Shown here: positions 19,706 to 29,112 of the stretch, in pieces
How the letters are laid out: every line of letters begins with the position of its first letter
Numbering within the stretch: the first letter of the stretch is position 1
DNA from: Hyphomicrobiales bacterium
Lineage (GTDB): Bacteria; Pseudomonadota; Alphaproteobacteria; Rhizobiales; Rhizobiaceae
Reading direction: 5' to 3'
NCBI GenBank assembly: GCA_002709005.1
Contig: PAPH01000008.1
Span: 1 to 45,268, forward strand
DNA: 45,268 nt
Made by a program: the position numbers and the translations under genes
Notes under the pieces: generated by a model
What the model saw: only the letters and a program-made list of their open reading frames with translations
Told to the model about the DNA's origin: nothing
Database searches by the model: none

Positions 19706-22036
19706 TCAGGCTTCGCGGGCCTTGCGGCCGTTCGCCGCCGTAACGGCGACGAGACGGGTGAACCAGTCGGGATCGACCGGCTTTTCGGCGTGTCCATCGG
19801 CGCCCTTGGCCAGCAGCGCGTCGCGCTTCTCGGCCTGTCCGTCGGCACTGAGAACGATGATCGGCAGGCGCTTGAGATTTTCGGCGGCCTCGGCGGCACG
19901 GATCTCGCAGATCGCTTCCTCGCCATCGAGTTCCGGCATCGAGATGTCGGTGACGACAAGGTCGAAGCGGCATTTGCCATCGGGACGTTCCAGCGCCGCG
20001 TCGACGAGATCGAGACCGTTTTCCACCAGCGTTACCCGGTGTCCCTCGCGGGCCAGCATGGTGCGCACCACCAGCGCGTTGACCGGATTGTCCTCGGCCA
20101 GCAGGATGTCGAACGTCGGCGTGTCCGACGGTCGCAGCAGCGTCGGCGTGGTGATGCCGCCCGAGGCGCGGTTGCGTTCGTCGCGGTCGTCGCGGCGGCC
20201 AAGAACGTTGACCAGCGAGACCGCGCGCACCGGACGCACGAGCCAGCGGCCGGCGGCGAGTTCCGGTGACAGGTTGAGGTCGCGGCTGTCCTCGGGTGCG
20301 ATCAGCACGGTCTTGTCGACGCTGTCGCCGAGTTCGCGCGCGGTCGCTTCCACGAATTCGGCGTTCTCCCAGGCGATGCGTCGGTCGATCAGCAGGTCGG
20401 TCACCGTCCCGCCGAAGCGCGCAAGCGCCGCTTTCACGGTCTCGGGTGCGGCAGCGCGTTCCGCTTGGCCGCCCAGTTCGCGGATCGAACGGAGCAGCGT
20501 TTCGGCCACCGGACCGACGGGCGCGAGCAGCAGCACGCTCTTGCCCTCGAGCGGCTTTCCAGTGAGGTCCGGGTGGGCGGCGGATTTCAAGCCGGAAGGC
20601 CTGATCGGAACGGTGAAGGAGAAGCGGCTGCCCTCTCCAGGCGTGCTGTTGACGCTGATCGTGCCGCCCAGCGCCTGGACGATGCGAGCCGAAATGGTCA
20701 GCCCCAGGCCGGCGCCGCCATGGCGTCGGGTCGAGGAGTTGTCGGCCCGTTCGAACTCGCGGAAAATCCGCTTCTGGTCCTCGGCTTTCAGGCCCGGCCC
20801 GGTATCGGCGACCGAGAAGATCAGCTTGTCGTCGGCGCGGTCGACCTCGACCTGGATGCCGCCTTCCTCGGTGAACTTGATGGCGTTGCCGATCAGGTTG
20901 AACAGGATCTGTTTGAGCCGCCCGGCATCGCTCACCATCGTCTCGGGCACGTCGAAGGCAATGTGGCTGGCGATCTCGATGCCCTTCTCGTGTGCACTCG
21001 CGGCCATCAGTTCGCAGGTGGTCTGCACCAGATCGCGCGGATGGCAGTCGTCCTCGCGCAGATGGAAATGGCCGGCCTCGATGGAGGTCGTGTCGAGCAG
21101 GTCCTCCATCAGTTGGAGCAGAGAATGGCCGCTTTCGCGCACGGTCTTGAGATAGCCGGCCTGTTCGGGGGTCGTCTTGGTCTGGCTCAGAAGGTGGGTC
21201 ATGCCGAGAATGCCGTTGAGCGGCGTGCGGATCTCGTGGCTGACGGTGGCGAGAAACCGCGTCTTGGCGGTGCTGGCCGCTTCCGCCCGTGCCTTGGCCT
21301 CGGCGAGCTGCTCGCGTGTCACCCGTTCATTGGTGACCTCGCGGCCGATCGCATAGGTGATGAGCTTGCCGGCGGAATCGCGCGAGGCGGTCTGCCGCCA
21401 GGCCCACATACGCTGGCCTTCGCCCTCGCCGAGTCGGACTTCGCGGCCGGTTTCGGTTTCGATCGGAACGATCCCGACTTCGAGCAGGCTCTTGCCCATC
21501 GGTTCGGGTTCGCCGGTCGCCTTGCGGAAGGTTTCGTTGGCGCAGATGATGCCGCCGTCGGTGCCGATTGTTGCGAAGATGTCGCCGAGCGCATCGAACA
21601 TGGCGGCGATCTGGCCCGGCGTTTCCCGCCCCTGCCAGTGCCGGTCGAGATCCTGCTCGGCCTTGTTCAACGATGCTTTGGCCCGCCTGCGGAAAGGGTA
21701 CTTCTTTTCCCTGCTTGCCGCATCGCGCTCCGCCCGACGCCCGGCAAGCAGCGCCTTGCCGAAGGCGATGGCCGCAAGACCGGCGCCGGCGACGGCGAAA
21801 CCGGAGGGAAGTTGGAAGGCGAGGACCGCGGCCGATGCCGCGAGCAGGGTGGCCGATCCTACAATGAGCAGTGCCGCAGTGCCGGATGCTCCCTTTTGAA
21901 CCGGTCTTGCCACCGGGTCGTTCGCAACCGCCGCCGGCGCACGCTCCGCAGGCTGCCGCGCGGCCTGCACGGTCGCGTTATCACCGGCGAGGTGCGCCAG
22001 CAATTCCTTCTGCATGCGGTGTGGTTCCGGGCTCAT
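19706..22036 (-). CDS. Membrane-bound hybrid sensor histidine kinase / response regulator
   Basis: This 776-residue protein is a hybrid two-component sensor. Domains: a variable N-terminus, two membrane segments (about 52-97), a PAS-like domain (about 140-240), a HisKA domain with phospho-acceptor His267 in TVSHEIRTPLNG, an HATPase domain (N-box NLIGNAIKFTE, DTGPG, GGAGLGLTI), a degenerate receiver-like domain (about 498-612), and a true receiver (about 643-770) with AEDN, phospho-acceptor Asp697 in VVTDISMP and Lys752. No phosphotransfer domain or output domain is attached, so a separate partner is expected. The start may be at 22036 or the ATG seven codons later. It lies between acuI and olsB in one direction. 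The signal and partner are unknown. Confidence 0.9.
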   Translation of the reverse strand: MSPEPHRMQKELLAHLAGDNATVQAARQPAERAPAAVANDPVARPVQKGASGTAALLIVGSATLLAASAAVLAFQLPSGFAVAGAGLAAIAFGKALLAGRRAERDAASREKKYPFRRRAKASLNKAEQDLDRHWQGRETPGQIAAMFDALGDIFATIGTDGGIICANETFRKATGEPEPMGKSLLEVGIVPIETETGREVRLGEGEGQRMWAWRQTASRDSAGKLITYAIGREVTNERVTREQLAEAKARAEAASTAKTRFLATVSHEIRTPLNGILGMTHLLSQTKTTPEQAGYLKTVRESGHSLLQLMEDLLDTTSIEAGHFHLREDDCHPRDLVQTTCELMAASAHEKGIEIASHIAFDVPETMVSDAGRLKQILFNLIGNAIKFTEEGGIQVEVDRADDKLIFSVADTGPGLKAEDQKRIFREFERADNSSTRRHGGAGLGLTISARIVQALGGTISVNSTPGEGSRFSFTVPIRPSGLKSAAHPDLTGKPLEGKSVLLLAPVGPVAETLLRSIRELGGQAERAAAPETVKAALARFGGTVTDLLIDRRIAWENAEFVEATARELGDSVDKTVLIAPEDSRDLNLSPELAAGRWLVRPVRAVSLVNVLGRRDDRDERNRASGGITTPTLLRPSDTPTFDILLAEDNPVNALVVRTMLAREGHRVTLVENGLDLVDAALERPDGKCRFDLVVTDISMPELDGEEAICEIRAAEAAENLKRLPIIVLSADGQAEKRDALLAKGADGHAEKPVDPDWFTRLVAVTAANGRKAREA

Positions 22037-22106
22037 GCGGCATCTCTAACATGCCCCGGGTAATCAAAGGTTTCAGCAGTTCCGTCGAATTTTACCGATT
22101 TGGGAC

Positions 22107-23102
22107 TCAGTGTTCCATTTTGACCACCACGCGGCCCCTGATCTTGCCGTCGATGATGTCCTTGGCGGCATCTATAACCTTCTCGAAACCAATTTCCGTG
22201 GTCAGCGATTCCAGCTTGCCGGGATCGAGATCGCGGGCGAGCCGGGCCCAGGCTTCCTGCCGGAGCGCCAATGGCGCCATGACGGAATCAATGCCCAGAA
22301 GCGATACGCCGCGCAGGATGAAGGGCGCGACCGAGGTCGGCAGGTCCATGCCCTGGGCCAGGCCGCATGCCGCCACCGCGCCGCCGTAGGAGGTCATTGA
22401 CAATACGTTGGCGAGCGTGTGGCTGCCGACCCCGTCGATGCCGCCGGCCCAGCGTTCCTTGTTGAGCGGCTTGGCCGGGCCCGAAAGTTCGTCGCGGTTG
22501 ATGATCTCGCTGGCGCCGAGCGATTTCAGGAAATCGGCCTCTTCGGTGCGGCCTGTCGAGGCTATCAGCTGGTAGCCGAGCTTGCCCAGAAGCGCGATCG
22601 CCACCGTGCCGACGCCGCCGTTTGCCCCGGTGACGACGATGGGCCCGCGCTCAGGCGTCAGCCCGTGGCGTTCGAGCGCCATCACCGAGAGCATGGCCGT
22701 ATAACCCGCCGTGCCGATGGCCATTGCCGCCCGGCCGTCGATTCCGTCCGGCATCTTCACCAGCCAGTCCCCGTTGAGCCTGGCGTATTCGGCATAGGCG
22801 CCTGTGTGCGTCTCGCCGACCCCGAAACCGTTGAGGATGACCGCGTCGCCTTCGGCAAAGCGCGGATTGTCGGATTTGACCACCGTGCCCGCGCAGTCGA
22901 TTCCCGGAATCATCGGCCAGCGGCGGACCACAGGGGACTTGCCGGTGATCGCCAGCCCGTCCTTGTAGTTGACCGTCGTCCAGTCGACCTGAACGATCAC
23001 GTCGCCATCCATCAGGTCGTCGAGGCTGAGCTCCTTGCGTTCGACGATCGTTTCCTTGGCGTCGTTGCGGGTGAGCAGAATGCCGTTGAAGCGGTCTTTC
23101 AT
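22107..23102 (-). CDS. acuI: Acrylyl-CoA reductase AcuI / YhdH family quinone oxidoreductase
   Basis: AcuI reduces acrylyl-CoA to propionyl-CoA with NADPH, detoxifying acryloyl-CoA formed from 3-hydroxypropionate or DMSP metabolism. The 331-residue MDR-superfamily protein lacks the zinc-binding Cys set. It has the family stretch VDWTTVNYKDGLAITGK, the dinucleotide loop TGANGGVGTVA and SLLGIDSVM near the C-terminus, typical of YhdH/AcuI. The ATG at 23100-23102 is preceded by GGGAGG. It follows lspA by 42 bases. No other propionate or DMSP gene is nearby. Confidence 0.88.
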   Translation of the reverse strand: MKDRFNGILLTRNDAKETIVERKELSLDDLMDGDVIVQVDWTTVNYKDGLAITGKSPVVRRWPMIPGIDCAGTVVKSDNPRFAEGDAVILNGFGVGETHTGAYAEYARLNGDWLVKMPDGIDGRAAMAIGTAGYTAMLSVMALERHGLTPERGPIVVTGANGGVGTVAIALLGKLGYQLIASTGRTEEADFLKSLGASEIINRDELSGPAKPLNKERWAGGIDGVGSHTLANVLSMTSYGGAVAACGLAQGMDLPTSVAPFILRGVSLLGIDSVMAPLALRQEAWARLARDLDPGKLESLTTEIGFEKVIDAAKDIIDGKIRGRVVVKMEH

Positions 23103-23144
23103 GATGATCCTCCCTGATGACTTCCGCCGGCTTCGCGGAACTGA

Positions 23145-23654
23145 CTATGCGTTGCCGTCTCCCGCGCCTTCCCCGCGCGAGGAGCGCCAGTCGAGAAACT
23201 CGTCGAGAACGACGAAGGCCGCTCCGACGGAGATGAAGGCGTCGGCCAGATTGAAGACGGCGAACGACCAGCTCTCGGTGTGAAACAGAATATAGTCGAT
23301 AACATAGCCGTGCCAGACGCGATCGATCAGATTGCCGATCGCGCCGCCGATGATGATGCAGTAGCCCCAGTGAGCGAAATGGCGATGGGCATCTGTTCGT
23401 GCTCTCAGATAAAGCACGAATACGATGACAACCGCGGCGATCAGCGCCAGTCCGGTATCGCCGAGCCCGGCGAGCATCGAAAAGGCGATGCCGTCATTAT
23501 AGGTGCGAAACAGGGACAGGACCGGGATCAGGTCGACCCGCTCGTGCATCGGCAATCCCTTCTCCACGAGATATTTGATGAACTGGTCGAGCGCGACCGC
23601 GGCGATCAGGCCGATGATAAAGCCTGGCAAGCGGGCAACGCGCGTGCCGCTCAT
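23145..23654 (-). CDS. lspA: Lipoprotein signal peptidase (signal peptidase II)
   Basis: LspA cleaves the signal peptide of prolipoproteins in the inner membrane. The 169-residue protein has four membrane segments and the two catalytic aspartates, Asp111 in GNLIDR and Asp138 in FNLADAFI, plus the early motif LDQFIKYLV. Its length is normal. The ATG at 23652-23654 overlaps the preceding methyltransferase stop by four bases (ATGA), so the two are coupled. Confidence 0.95.
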   Translation of the reverse strand: MSGTRVARLPGFIIGLIAAVALDQFIKYLVEKGLPMHERVDLIPVLSLFRTYNDGIAFSMLAGLGDTGLALIAAVVIVFVLYLRARTDAHRHFAHWGYCIIIGGAIGNLIDRVWHGYVIDYILFHTESWSFAVFNLADAFISVGAAFVVLDEFLDWRSSRGEGAGDGNA

Positions 23655-24505
23655 GCTCCGGTCTCCGCGAACGAGAGAAGATGCCGCCGCGCCTCGAACA
23701 GCATCACGCCGGTGGCGACCGCGAGATTGAGAGAATCCGCTCGTCCCGCCTGCGGGATACGCGCCAGCCGGTCGCAGCCCTCGGCCAATTCATCGGGCAG
23801 CCCCGCCTGTTCGTTGCCCATCAGGATCACAGTTGGTCGCGCCTTGTAGTCAATGGTCCGGTAATCGACCGAGCCCTTCAGATGGGTGCCGATCACGCTC
23901 GCTCCGGCCCTTTTCTTCCAGGCGAGAAAGTCGGCGACCGATGTCCGCGTCACCGGCATGGAAAAGACCGAGCCCATCGTCGCGCGCACCGCCTCCATCG
24001 AAAACGGGTCCACCGTCTCGCCGATCAGGATGATGCCTGATGCGCCGGCCGCGTCCGCCGTGCGGATGATGGTTCCGAGATTGCCGGGATCGCGCACCCG
24101 GTCGAGCGCCACCCAGGTCTCGCCCTCACGGGGACGGATGCCTGAGAGCGGCTTGAGCTGTTGTTCGAACACCGCGATCACGGCCTGCGGATTGTCGCGC
24201 CGGGTGATCGCGGTGAGCACCTTCTCGCTGACTTCGAGCACCAGTCCGCCGCGCGCCACGGTCTTGGCTGCGACCTCCTCGACGGCCTGCTTGCCGCGCG
24301 CGGCCTTGGCGTAGATCAGCGTGTGGATCGTCCAGCCCTGCTCGAAAGCGTCGATGACGAGCTTCAGCCCCTCGGCCAGAAAGGTGCCGCTCTCGTCGCG
24401 GTTCTTCTTCTGCGAGAGTGCGCGGATATCCTTGACGATCGGGTTGGAGAGGCTGGTGATCTCCTTGACCTGTCCCACCCGTGGCGTGTTGCGTCTGTCA
24501 TTCAT
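23651..24505 (-). CDS. TrmH/SpoU family RNA 2'-O-methyltransferase
   Basis: This 284-residue SPOUT-fold enzyme most likely methylates ribose in rRNA or tRNA using S-adenosylmethionine. It shows the three family motifs: [16 protein letters not shown] (motif 1), [12 protein letters not shown] (motif 2) and [20 protein letters not shown] (motif 3, knotted cofactor site), preceded by an N-terminal substrate-binding domain with LAEGLKLV. I cannot tell which nucleotide it modifies (RlmB-like or another member). It is squeezed between two coupled neighbours: eight-base overlap with the upstream methyltransferase and four-base overlap with lspA. Confidence 0.9.
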   Translation of the reverse strand: MNDRRNTPRVGQVKEITSLSNPIVKDIRALSQKKNRDESGTFLAEGLKLVIDAFEQGWTIHTLIYAKAARGKQAVEEVAAKTVARGGLVLEVSEKVLTAITRRDNPQAVIAVFEQQLKPLSGIRPREGETWVALDRVRDPGNLGTIIRTADAAGASGIILIGETVDPFSMEAVRATMGSVFSMPVTRTSVADFLAWKKRAGASVIGTHLKGSVDYRTIDYKARPTVILMGNEQAGLPDELAEGCDRLARIPQAGRADSLNLAVATGVMLFEARRHLLSFAETGA

Positions 24506-25616
24506 GGGGAAGCCACCGGCTGAAAAGCGAGGTCGAGAGCGCGCGACCCTCGGAGGGGTCGCCGCCCGTCTCGCGGATGATGAGTTCGCCCGATTCCACC
24601 CGGCCGCCGGCGCCGCGCATGGTCTCGCGCATGAGTTCGTGGATCGAATAGAACGACGCCCGGATCGAATAGGCGGTCAGCACCAGCCCGATCGGCTTCT
24701 TCGAGAGCACGGCGCGGCAGACGTCGAGCATCAGCGGCAGGTGGTCGAACAGATGCCAGACCTCGCCGTTCGGGCCGCGCCCGAATTTCGGCGGGTCGGT
24801 CAGAATGAGATCGTAACTGTTGCCGCGCTTTTCCTCGCGCAGCAGGAATTTCATCGCGTCCTCGCATATCCACCGGACCGGCTTCTTCTCGAGACCGGCC
24901 AGCGCCTGGTTCTCGCGCGCCCAGCCGATTGCCTTCTTGGATGCGTCCACATGGGTCACTTCCGCGCCCGCATCAGCGGCGATCAGCGAGGCGACGCCGG
25001 TATAGCCGAAGAGATTGAGCACCTTCGCCGGTGACCCCTTCCGCGCCTCGATTTGCTCGACCATGAAGCGCCAGTGGGCGAGTTGTTCGGGAAAGACGCC
25101 GACATGGCGGAACGAGGTCAGCCGGCCGTAAAAATCGACGCTCATGAGCTGCATCGGCCAGGTTTCGCCGAGCGGCGCTTTCGGAAACGCCCAGCGGCCG
25201 AGCCCATCCTCCTCGGTGTCGCCGGTAAAGACCGCGTCCGCGCTGTCCCATTCGCCCGGCTTCAGCCGCCGCGGCCAGAGCGCCTGCGCCTCGGGCCGGA
25301 CAATCCGCATCGGGCCGTAGCGTTCGAGCTTTTCCCCCGCGCCGGAATCGAGAAGCTGGTAGCCAGGGTCCTCGCTGGTTTCAAGGATCAGTGGAATGCG
25401 CTCGCCAGGCAGCGCGCCCGAATGGCGGCCGAGCGGCCGGTCGATCAGAGGGGCTTCGGGCTGCGGTCCGGATTTCGTCTTCTGCGCCTGCTGCGCCCTT
25501 TTGGGTGCAGGCGCGGGTCTGCCGTGGTCGGATGCGGACTGCCCGCCGCGCCTCTTCGCGGGCGCGCCCTTCCGGTCGCCCGGCCGTCCTGCCTTGTCCC
25601 GCTTTCTGCCTGCCAC
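24498..25616 (-). CDS. Class I SAM-dependent methyltransferase, probable 23S rRNA methyltransferase (RlmI-like)
   Basis: The protein (372 residues from the chosen start) has the Rossmann motif I NLFGYTGVASL, an acidic VDASKKAI, and motif IV ILTDPPKFGRG, a DPPK signature expected in the RlmI/RlmK group that methylates 23S rRNA cytosine or guanine. The N-terminal ~60 residues are low complexity and strongly basic (Lys/Arg/Ala/Pro). No ATG fits near the conserved part. I choose the GTG at 25614-25616 with AGGG upstream; a TTG at 25653-25655 is possible and the frame is open to 25778. Its stop overlaps the next gene by eight bases, so it heads the leftward group with the TrmH-type gene and lspA. 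The exact target is not proven by sequence. Confidence 0.8.
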   Translation of the reverse strand: MAGRKRDKAGRPGDRKGAPAKRRGGQSASDHGRPAPAPKRAQQAQKTKSGPQPEAPLIDRPLGRHSGALPGERIPLILETSEDPGYQLLDSGAGEKLERYGPMRIVRPEAQALWPRRLKPGEWDSADAVFTGDTEEDGLGRWAFPKAPLGETWPMQLMSVDFYGRLTSFRHVGVFPEQLAHWRFMVEQIEARKGSPAKVLNLFGYTGVASLIAADAGAEVTHVDASKKAIGWARENQALAGLEKKPVRWICEDAMKFLLREEKRGNSYDLILTDPPKFGRGPNGEVWHLFDHLPLMLDVCRAVLSKKPIGLVLTAYSIRASFYSIHELMRETMRGAGGRVESGELIIRETGGDPSEGRALSTSLFSRWLPHE

Positions 25617-25744
25617 GCCCTGTCGACCCTGAATGTTCTTGATCCAAACTTTCAAACGCTTATGTGTGAGAGCACATAGCAATCCGCCGGACCGTTGGCA
25701 AAGCGGTTTTGGACGGTGGAAGGGGAACACAAGGAGACCATGCA

Positions 25745-26209
25745 ATGGAAATGATGGGCAAAGAGGAAATCGCAGCACCCCGTGAAAAGGTTTGGGAAGC
25801 GCTGAACGATCCGGATGTCCTTCGCCAGTGCATCCCGGGATGTCAGGAACTCGAGAAGACCTCCGATAACGAAATGACCGCCACCGTGAAGGTGAAGGTC
25901 GGGCCGGTTTCCGCCAATTTCAAGGGCAATGTGACGCTCGAAAACATGGTGCCGCCGAAGAGCTACACCATCGTCGGCGAAGGCAAGGGTGGCATTGCGG
26001 GCTTCGCCAAGGGCGGGGCTGACGTCAAGCTCGAGGAAGAGGGCGGCATCACCATCCTCAATTACGAGGTGACCGCGCAGGTCGGCGGCAAGCTTGCCCA
26101 GATGGGATCGCGGCTCATCGATTCGACCTCCAAGAAGCTCGCCTCGCAGTTCTTCGCCAATCTCAACGAAGCCATCACCGGCGAAAAGGGCGAGCAGGAA
26201 ACCACCTGA
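25745..26209 (+). CDS. CoxG/SRPBCC family protein (carbon monoxide dehydrogenase subunit G-like)
   Basis: CoxG-type proteins are small SRPBCC-fold (START-like) proteins; CoxG itself is linked to CO dehydrogenase maturation and membrane attachment, but many homologues occur without it. The 154-residue sequence has the family start IAAPREKVWEALNDPDVLRQ, CIPGCQELEK, and the mid part VKVKVGPVSANFKGNV, with a Gly-rich segment. The ATG at 25745 is chosen because AAGGAG (25731-25736) sits at ideal spacing. The gene stands alone between the divergent methyltransferase gene and the converging acetyltransferase gene, with no coxMSL or molybdenum-cofactor genes in view. Function is therefore uncertain. 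Confidence 0.85.
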   Translation: MEMMGKEEIAAPREKVWEALNDPDVLRQCIPGCQELEKTSDNEMTATVKVKVGPVSANFKGNVTLENMVPPKSYTIVGEGKGGIAGFAKGGADVKLEEEGGITILNYEVTAQVGGKLAQMGSRLIDSTSKKLASQFFANLNEAITGEKGEQETT

Positions 26210-26221
26210 CCGCCTTTCCCA

Positions 26222-27238
26222 TCACGCGTCGTTTCCGGCGCGCAACCTGATGTGCCAGGAGATGGCCGCGCGGTAGCCCGCCGCCTCCAGGAACTGTCGT
26301 TTCGAATGCCATCCGGCCGCGCACACCACGAGCGCGGCCGTCCTGCCCCGCCTCGCAAGCGCTTTCTCCCCCGCCGACAAGAGCGCGAGCGCCCCGGATC
26401 CTTCATCCGCGAAACGCCCCCGATCACCGGCGTCGAGATGGTAGAAGTCGTCGATGAAACCGGTTGCCGAGATATCGTGGGCGGCGGGAAAATGCAGATG
26501 ACCTGCCGGTTGGGCGATCAGGTAGCCCGTCACGTCTCCCGACGGGGCGGACACCAGCATGTCGCGGTCAGCGAAAGTCAGGGATCGGGACATCCATTCG
26601 CGGAAGCGCCCGTCCGCCTCCGCATGCGGCTTCCAGAAGGATGGGTTGCAGTCGTGCAGTGCCGCCCTGTTCCTCCGGCTCAGCGCCACGATCGCGGCGA
26701 TGTCCTGCGATTCCGCGGGGCGCACTTCCGGCTCAGCAAGCCCTTCATCAATCATCGTGCGCGCCATGTAGAGGGTAACGGGCTCGTAGCCGCGTCCGGC
26801 ATAGGTGGCGGCTGTGTTGCCGACGGAGGAAGATGCGCCGAGCAGGAGCCGGGCGCCGGTCTCGTATAATGCGCCTTCCGCCGCTGCGACGAGTGCGCTC
26901 CGCGTGTCCTCCGGCGCGTCTTCGGCGACGTAGCCGTCATCGAGGATGAGGCCGGGCGCTCCGAATTCCCCGGCATAGATCGGGGGCACAGGCAGCCGCA
27001 TCGCATGAATGACGCCGACGGCCTTTCCGTTCGCCTCGGCGATAAGAAACCGATGGTCGAGCGCGGACTGATCGTCTTTCAGGTCTTTCGTGACTGTCGC
27101 GACGAGGTGCTCGCCTGCGTCCGGCCTGAGAGGCCAGAGCCTCGGGTCAGCGCGCGCCTTTTGGGCGGCCGCGCACAGCATCAGCCCGGCGATCGTCCCC
27201 ACATCGGGGAGATCGGCGGGTCTGAGCAAAACCGTCAT
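26222..27238 (-). CDS. GNAT family acetyltransferase-like protein
   Basis: The 338-residue protein resembles a tandem GNAT arrangement. The first half (about 1-165) includes LRPADLPDVGTIAGLM at its start, RFLIAEANGKAVGVIHA and GYEPVTLYMARTM at the end. The second half (about 170-338) repeats the pattern with VRPAESQDIAAIVALSRRN and a terminal AAGYRAAISWHIRL. The acetyl-CoA loop is not clearly conserved, so activity is uncertain. It follows lapA by 12 bases in the same direction and converges on coxG. In many rhizobia the segment after ihfB-lapA starts the trp genes, so this gene may be a local replacement (recalled context, not checked). No substrate can be named. Confidence 0.65.
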   Translation of the reverse strand: MTVLLRPADLPDVGTIAGLMLCAAAQKARADPRLWPLRPDAGEHLVATVTKDLKDDQSALDHRFLIAEANGKAVGVIHAMRLPVPPIYAGEFGAPGLILDDGYVAEDAPEDTRSALVAAAEGALYETGARLLLGASSSVGNTAATYAGRGYEPVTLYMARTMIDEGLAEPEVRPAESQDIAAIVALSRRNRAALHDCNPSFWKPHAEADGRFREWMSRSLTFADRDMLVSAPSGDVTGYLIAQPAGHLHFPAAHDISATGFIDDFYHLDAGDRGRFADEGSGALALLSAGEKALARRGRTAALVVCAAGWHSKRQFLEAAGYRAAISWHIRLRAGNDA

Positions 27239-27250
27239 GGCGCAATAAGG

Positions 27251-27604
27251 TCAGCGCCCCGGACTGCCGAGCGCCGGCAGGCCAGTCCGCTCATCCTTCG
27301 GTTCCGTATCGGCCTTCAGCCGGTCGGCTTCCTTGTGCCATTTTACCGCTTCCTTCTTCGAGGTCCGCGCCCGCGCGCGGTGTTTGCCCTGGCTGAGCCA
27401 AGTGGCCGCCGAGCCGATGATCATGCCGAAAATCACCGCGGCGAAGAGGAAGACGAAGAAGGGCAGGGTGAGCGACATCACGTGGTCGCTCCGGTCGAAC
27501 GGGTTGAGCGCCAGCGTGACGCTCTGCCGGTTGGCAACCGAGAGAACGATCAGCACGATGGCGATCGGAACGAGAATGAGAAGGCTGATGATGCGCTTGA
27601 CCAT
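27251..27604 (-). CDS. LapA domain-containing inner-membrane protein (DUF1049)
   Basis: LapA-domain proteins (DUF1049) are small inner-membrane proteins; E. coli LapA works with LapB in controlling LPS synthesis, but the role in alphaproteobacteria is not established. The 117-residue protein has two membrane helices (about 4-24 and 44-68) separated by the family segment NRQSVTLALNPF, and a soluble, charged tail with helical Lys/Glu content. It lies 71 bases after ihfB, as is common in alphaproteobacteria. No LapB-like TPR gene is adjacent. Confidence 0.82.
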   Translation of the reverse strand: MVKRIISLLILVPIAIVLIVLSVANRQSVTLALNPFDRSDHVMSLTLPFFVFLFAAVIFGMIIGSAATWLSQGKHRARARTSKKEAVKWHKEADRLKADTEPKDERTGLPALGSPGR

Positions 27605-27675
27605 GTTGTGTCCGCTATTGGCGAAAGGTGTCCGCCGTCAGGTGGGGAGACGCCGGTGAGGATACGGGGCCCGTA

Positions 27676-27975
27676 TCAGTCGTCACCCTCGGCGCCGTCG
27701 GGATTGAGGCGCTCGCGCAATTCCTTGCCGGTCTTGAAGAACGGCACCCATTTCTCCTCGACGAAGACCGGTTCACCGGTGCGCGGGTTGCGGCCCGAAC
27801 GCGGCGGCCGGTTTTTTACGGAAAATGCGCCGAAGCCGCGCAACTCCACGCGGTTGCCGTCGGCGAGCGCGTCGGTGATCTCGTCGAGCACCGCATTGAC
27901 GATGTTCTCGACGTCGCGATGGTACAGGTGCGGGTTGCGCGCGGCGACCGCCTGGACCAGTTCGGACTTGATCAT
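27676..27975 (-). CDS. ihfB: Integration host factor subunit beta
   Basis: IHF-beta pairs with IHF-alpha to bend DNA at specific sites, helping replication, recombination and sigma-54 promoters. The 99-residue protein has the HU/IHF fold with the signature [20 protein letters not shown], including the DNA-intercalating Pro in the beta arm. The frame extends upstream to 28023, but the ATG at 27973-27975 is preceded by GGGAGG and gives the standard start [14 protein letters not shown]. It overlaps the sppA stop by four bases (ATGA). The nearby rpoN makes IHF functionally relevant, though this is not shown by the sequence. Confidence 0.94.
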   Translation of the reverse strand: MIKSELVQAVAARNPHLYHRDVENIVNAVLDEITDALADGNRVELRGFGAFSVKNRPPRSGRNPRTGEPVFVEEKWVPFFKTGKELRERLNPDGAEGDD

Positions 27976-28952
27976 TGGTGGCCTCCCTCGACCGTCATGG
28001 GCGAATTTCCTCCAGCCTGCCAAAGCGACACCAGACCGTCAAGGAACAACTTTCCGCCACCGAGCTCGCCAATCTCCTCCGAGAGCGAAAAGGGGGCGCC
28101 CGTAACCTGCTGAATTGCCTTGCCGACCACGGACGGAAGCCATCCGTCGCGATTTTCGCGCCGCGGCTCCCACTTCACCATTTCGAGCCGGTCGTCGACG
28201 CCGCGTTCCTTGAGGTAGGCACGGATCTCCGGTTCGCCGCCGATGTCATCGACAAGCCCGTTCTCGAGCCCCTGACGGCCGGTGAAGATGGAGCCGTCGG
28301 CGAGGCTCAGCGCCCGGGGGCGGTCCATGTCGCGCTCCTTGGCCACGAGGTCGACGAACCAGTCGTAGCTGTCGAGCACCATCGACCGGATCATCTGCTC
28401 GGCTTCCGGGGTCGCCGGATGGAAGGGCGAAGGCTCGGCCTTGAGCGGCGACGACTTGATCTCGTTCATCTTCACGCCGAGCTTGTCCATCAGCTCGCCC
28501 ACCTGCGGATATTGGAAGATCACGCCGATCGAGCCGACGATCGAGGTTTCCCCGGCGACGATGTGGTCGGTCGAGGCCGCGATCATGTAGCCGGCGGAGG
28601 CGGCCAGTGTGCGGACGTCTGCGACCACCGGCTTGGCCTGGCGGGCCTTGACCAGCGCCTTGCGCAACTGCTCGCCGCCATAGGTCGTGCCGCCGGGCGT
28701 GGAGACCGAGATCACGATCGCCTTGACGTTGGCGGCCTCCTCCGCATCCTCGATAAGCTCGACGAGTTTGCTGTCGTCCGTGATTGTACCGTTGATCTCG
28801 ATGCGGGCTATCTGGTCCCCGCCCCGTCCGTCAGGGGAGGCGGTATAGATCGCCATGCCGACGACAGCCAGAACGACGATGATCGCCGCCGCGCGCCAGA
28901 AGCTCAGTTTACGCCTGAGCCGCCGCCGGTCGATGAGCTGATCGGCATCCAT
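27972..28952 (-). CDS. sppA: Signal peptide peptidase SppA (S49 family)
   Basis: SppA is an inner-membrane serine protease that digests cleaved signal peptides. The protein is the short 36K type: 326 residues from the start chosen here. It has one N-terminal membrane segment (about 20-38), the nucleophile Ser119 in [11 protein letters not shown] and Lys171 in SSPLKAEPS as the general base. I choose the ATG at 28950-28952 because AAGGAGG lies eight bases upstream of it; an ATG seven codons earlier (28973) is possible but lacks a good site. It overlaps ihfB by four bases and is divergent from lptC. Confidence 0.92.
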   Translation of the reverse strand: MDADQLIDRRRLRRKLSFWRAAAIIVVLAVVGMAIYTASPDGRGGDQIARIEINGTITDDSKLVELIEDAEEAANVKAIVISVSTPGGTTYGGEQLRKALVKARQAKPVVADVRTLAASAGYMIAASTDHIVAGETSIVGSIGVIFQYPQVGELMDKLGVKMNEIKSSPLKAEPSPFHPATPEAEQMIRSMVLDSYDWFVDLVAKERDMDRPRALSLADGSIFTGRQGLENGLVDDIGGEPEIRAYLKERGVDDRLEMVKWEPRRENRDGWLPSVVGKAIQQVTGAPFSLSEEIGELGGGKLFLDGLVSLWQAGGNSPMTVEGGHQ

Positions 28953-29112
28953 GAAATCGTCCTCCTTGGGCATTTGCGAAACGTCTCCGCGCCGCCGGGC
29001 ACGGGCCGGCGAAGCGGTGCAGGTTGGCGTTTACCGTAAAAACACCATATTGGGGGTAAAATCGTATTGAAAACCATTTCCGGCCCCTATCCCGGCCCAT
29101 CGTGAAAGACAA

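Noticed and set aside
18759..21155. A 798-codon rightward open frame across olsB and the histidine-kinase gene
   Set aside because: It runs antisense to two genes with clear domain signatures and shows no recognisable domain; this is a GC-rich shadow frame.
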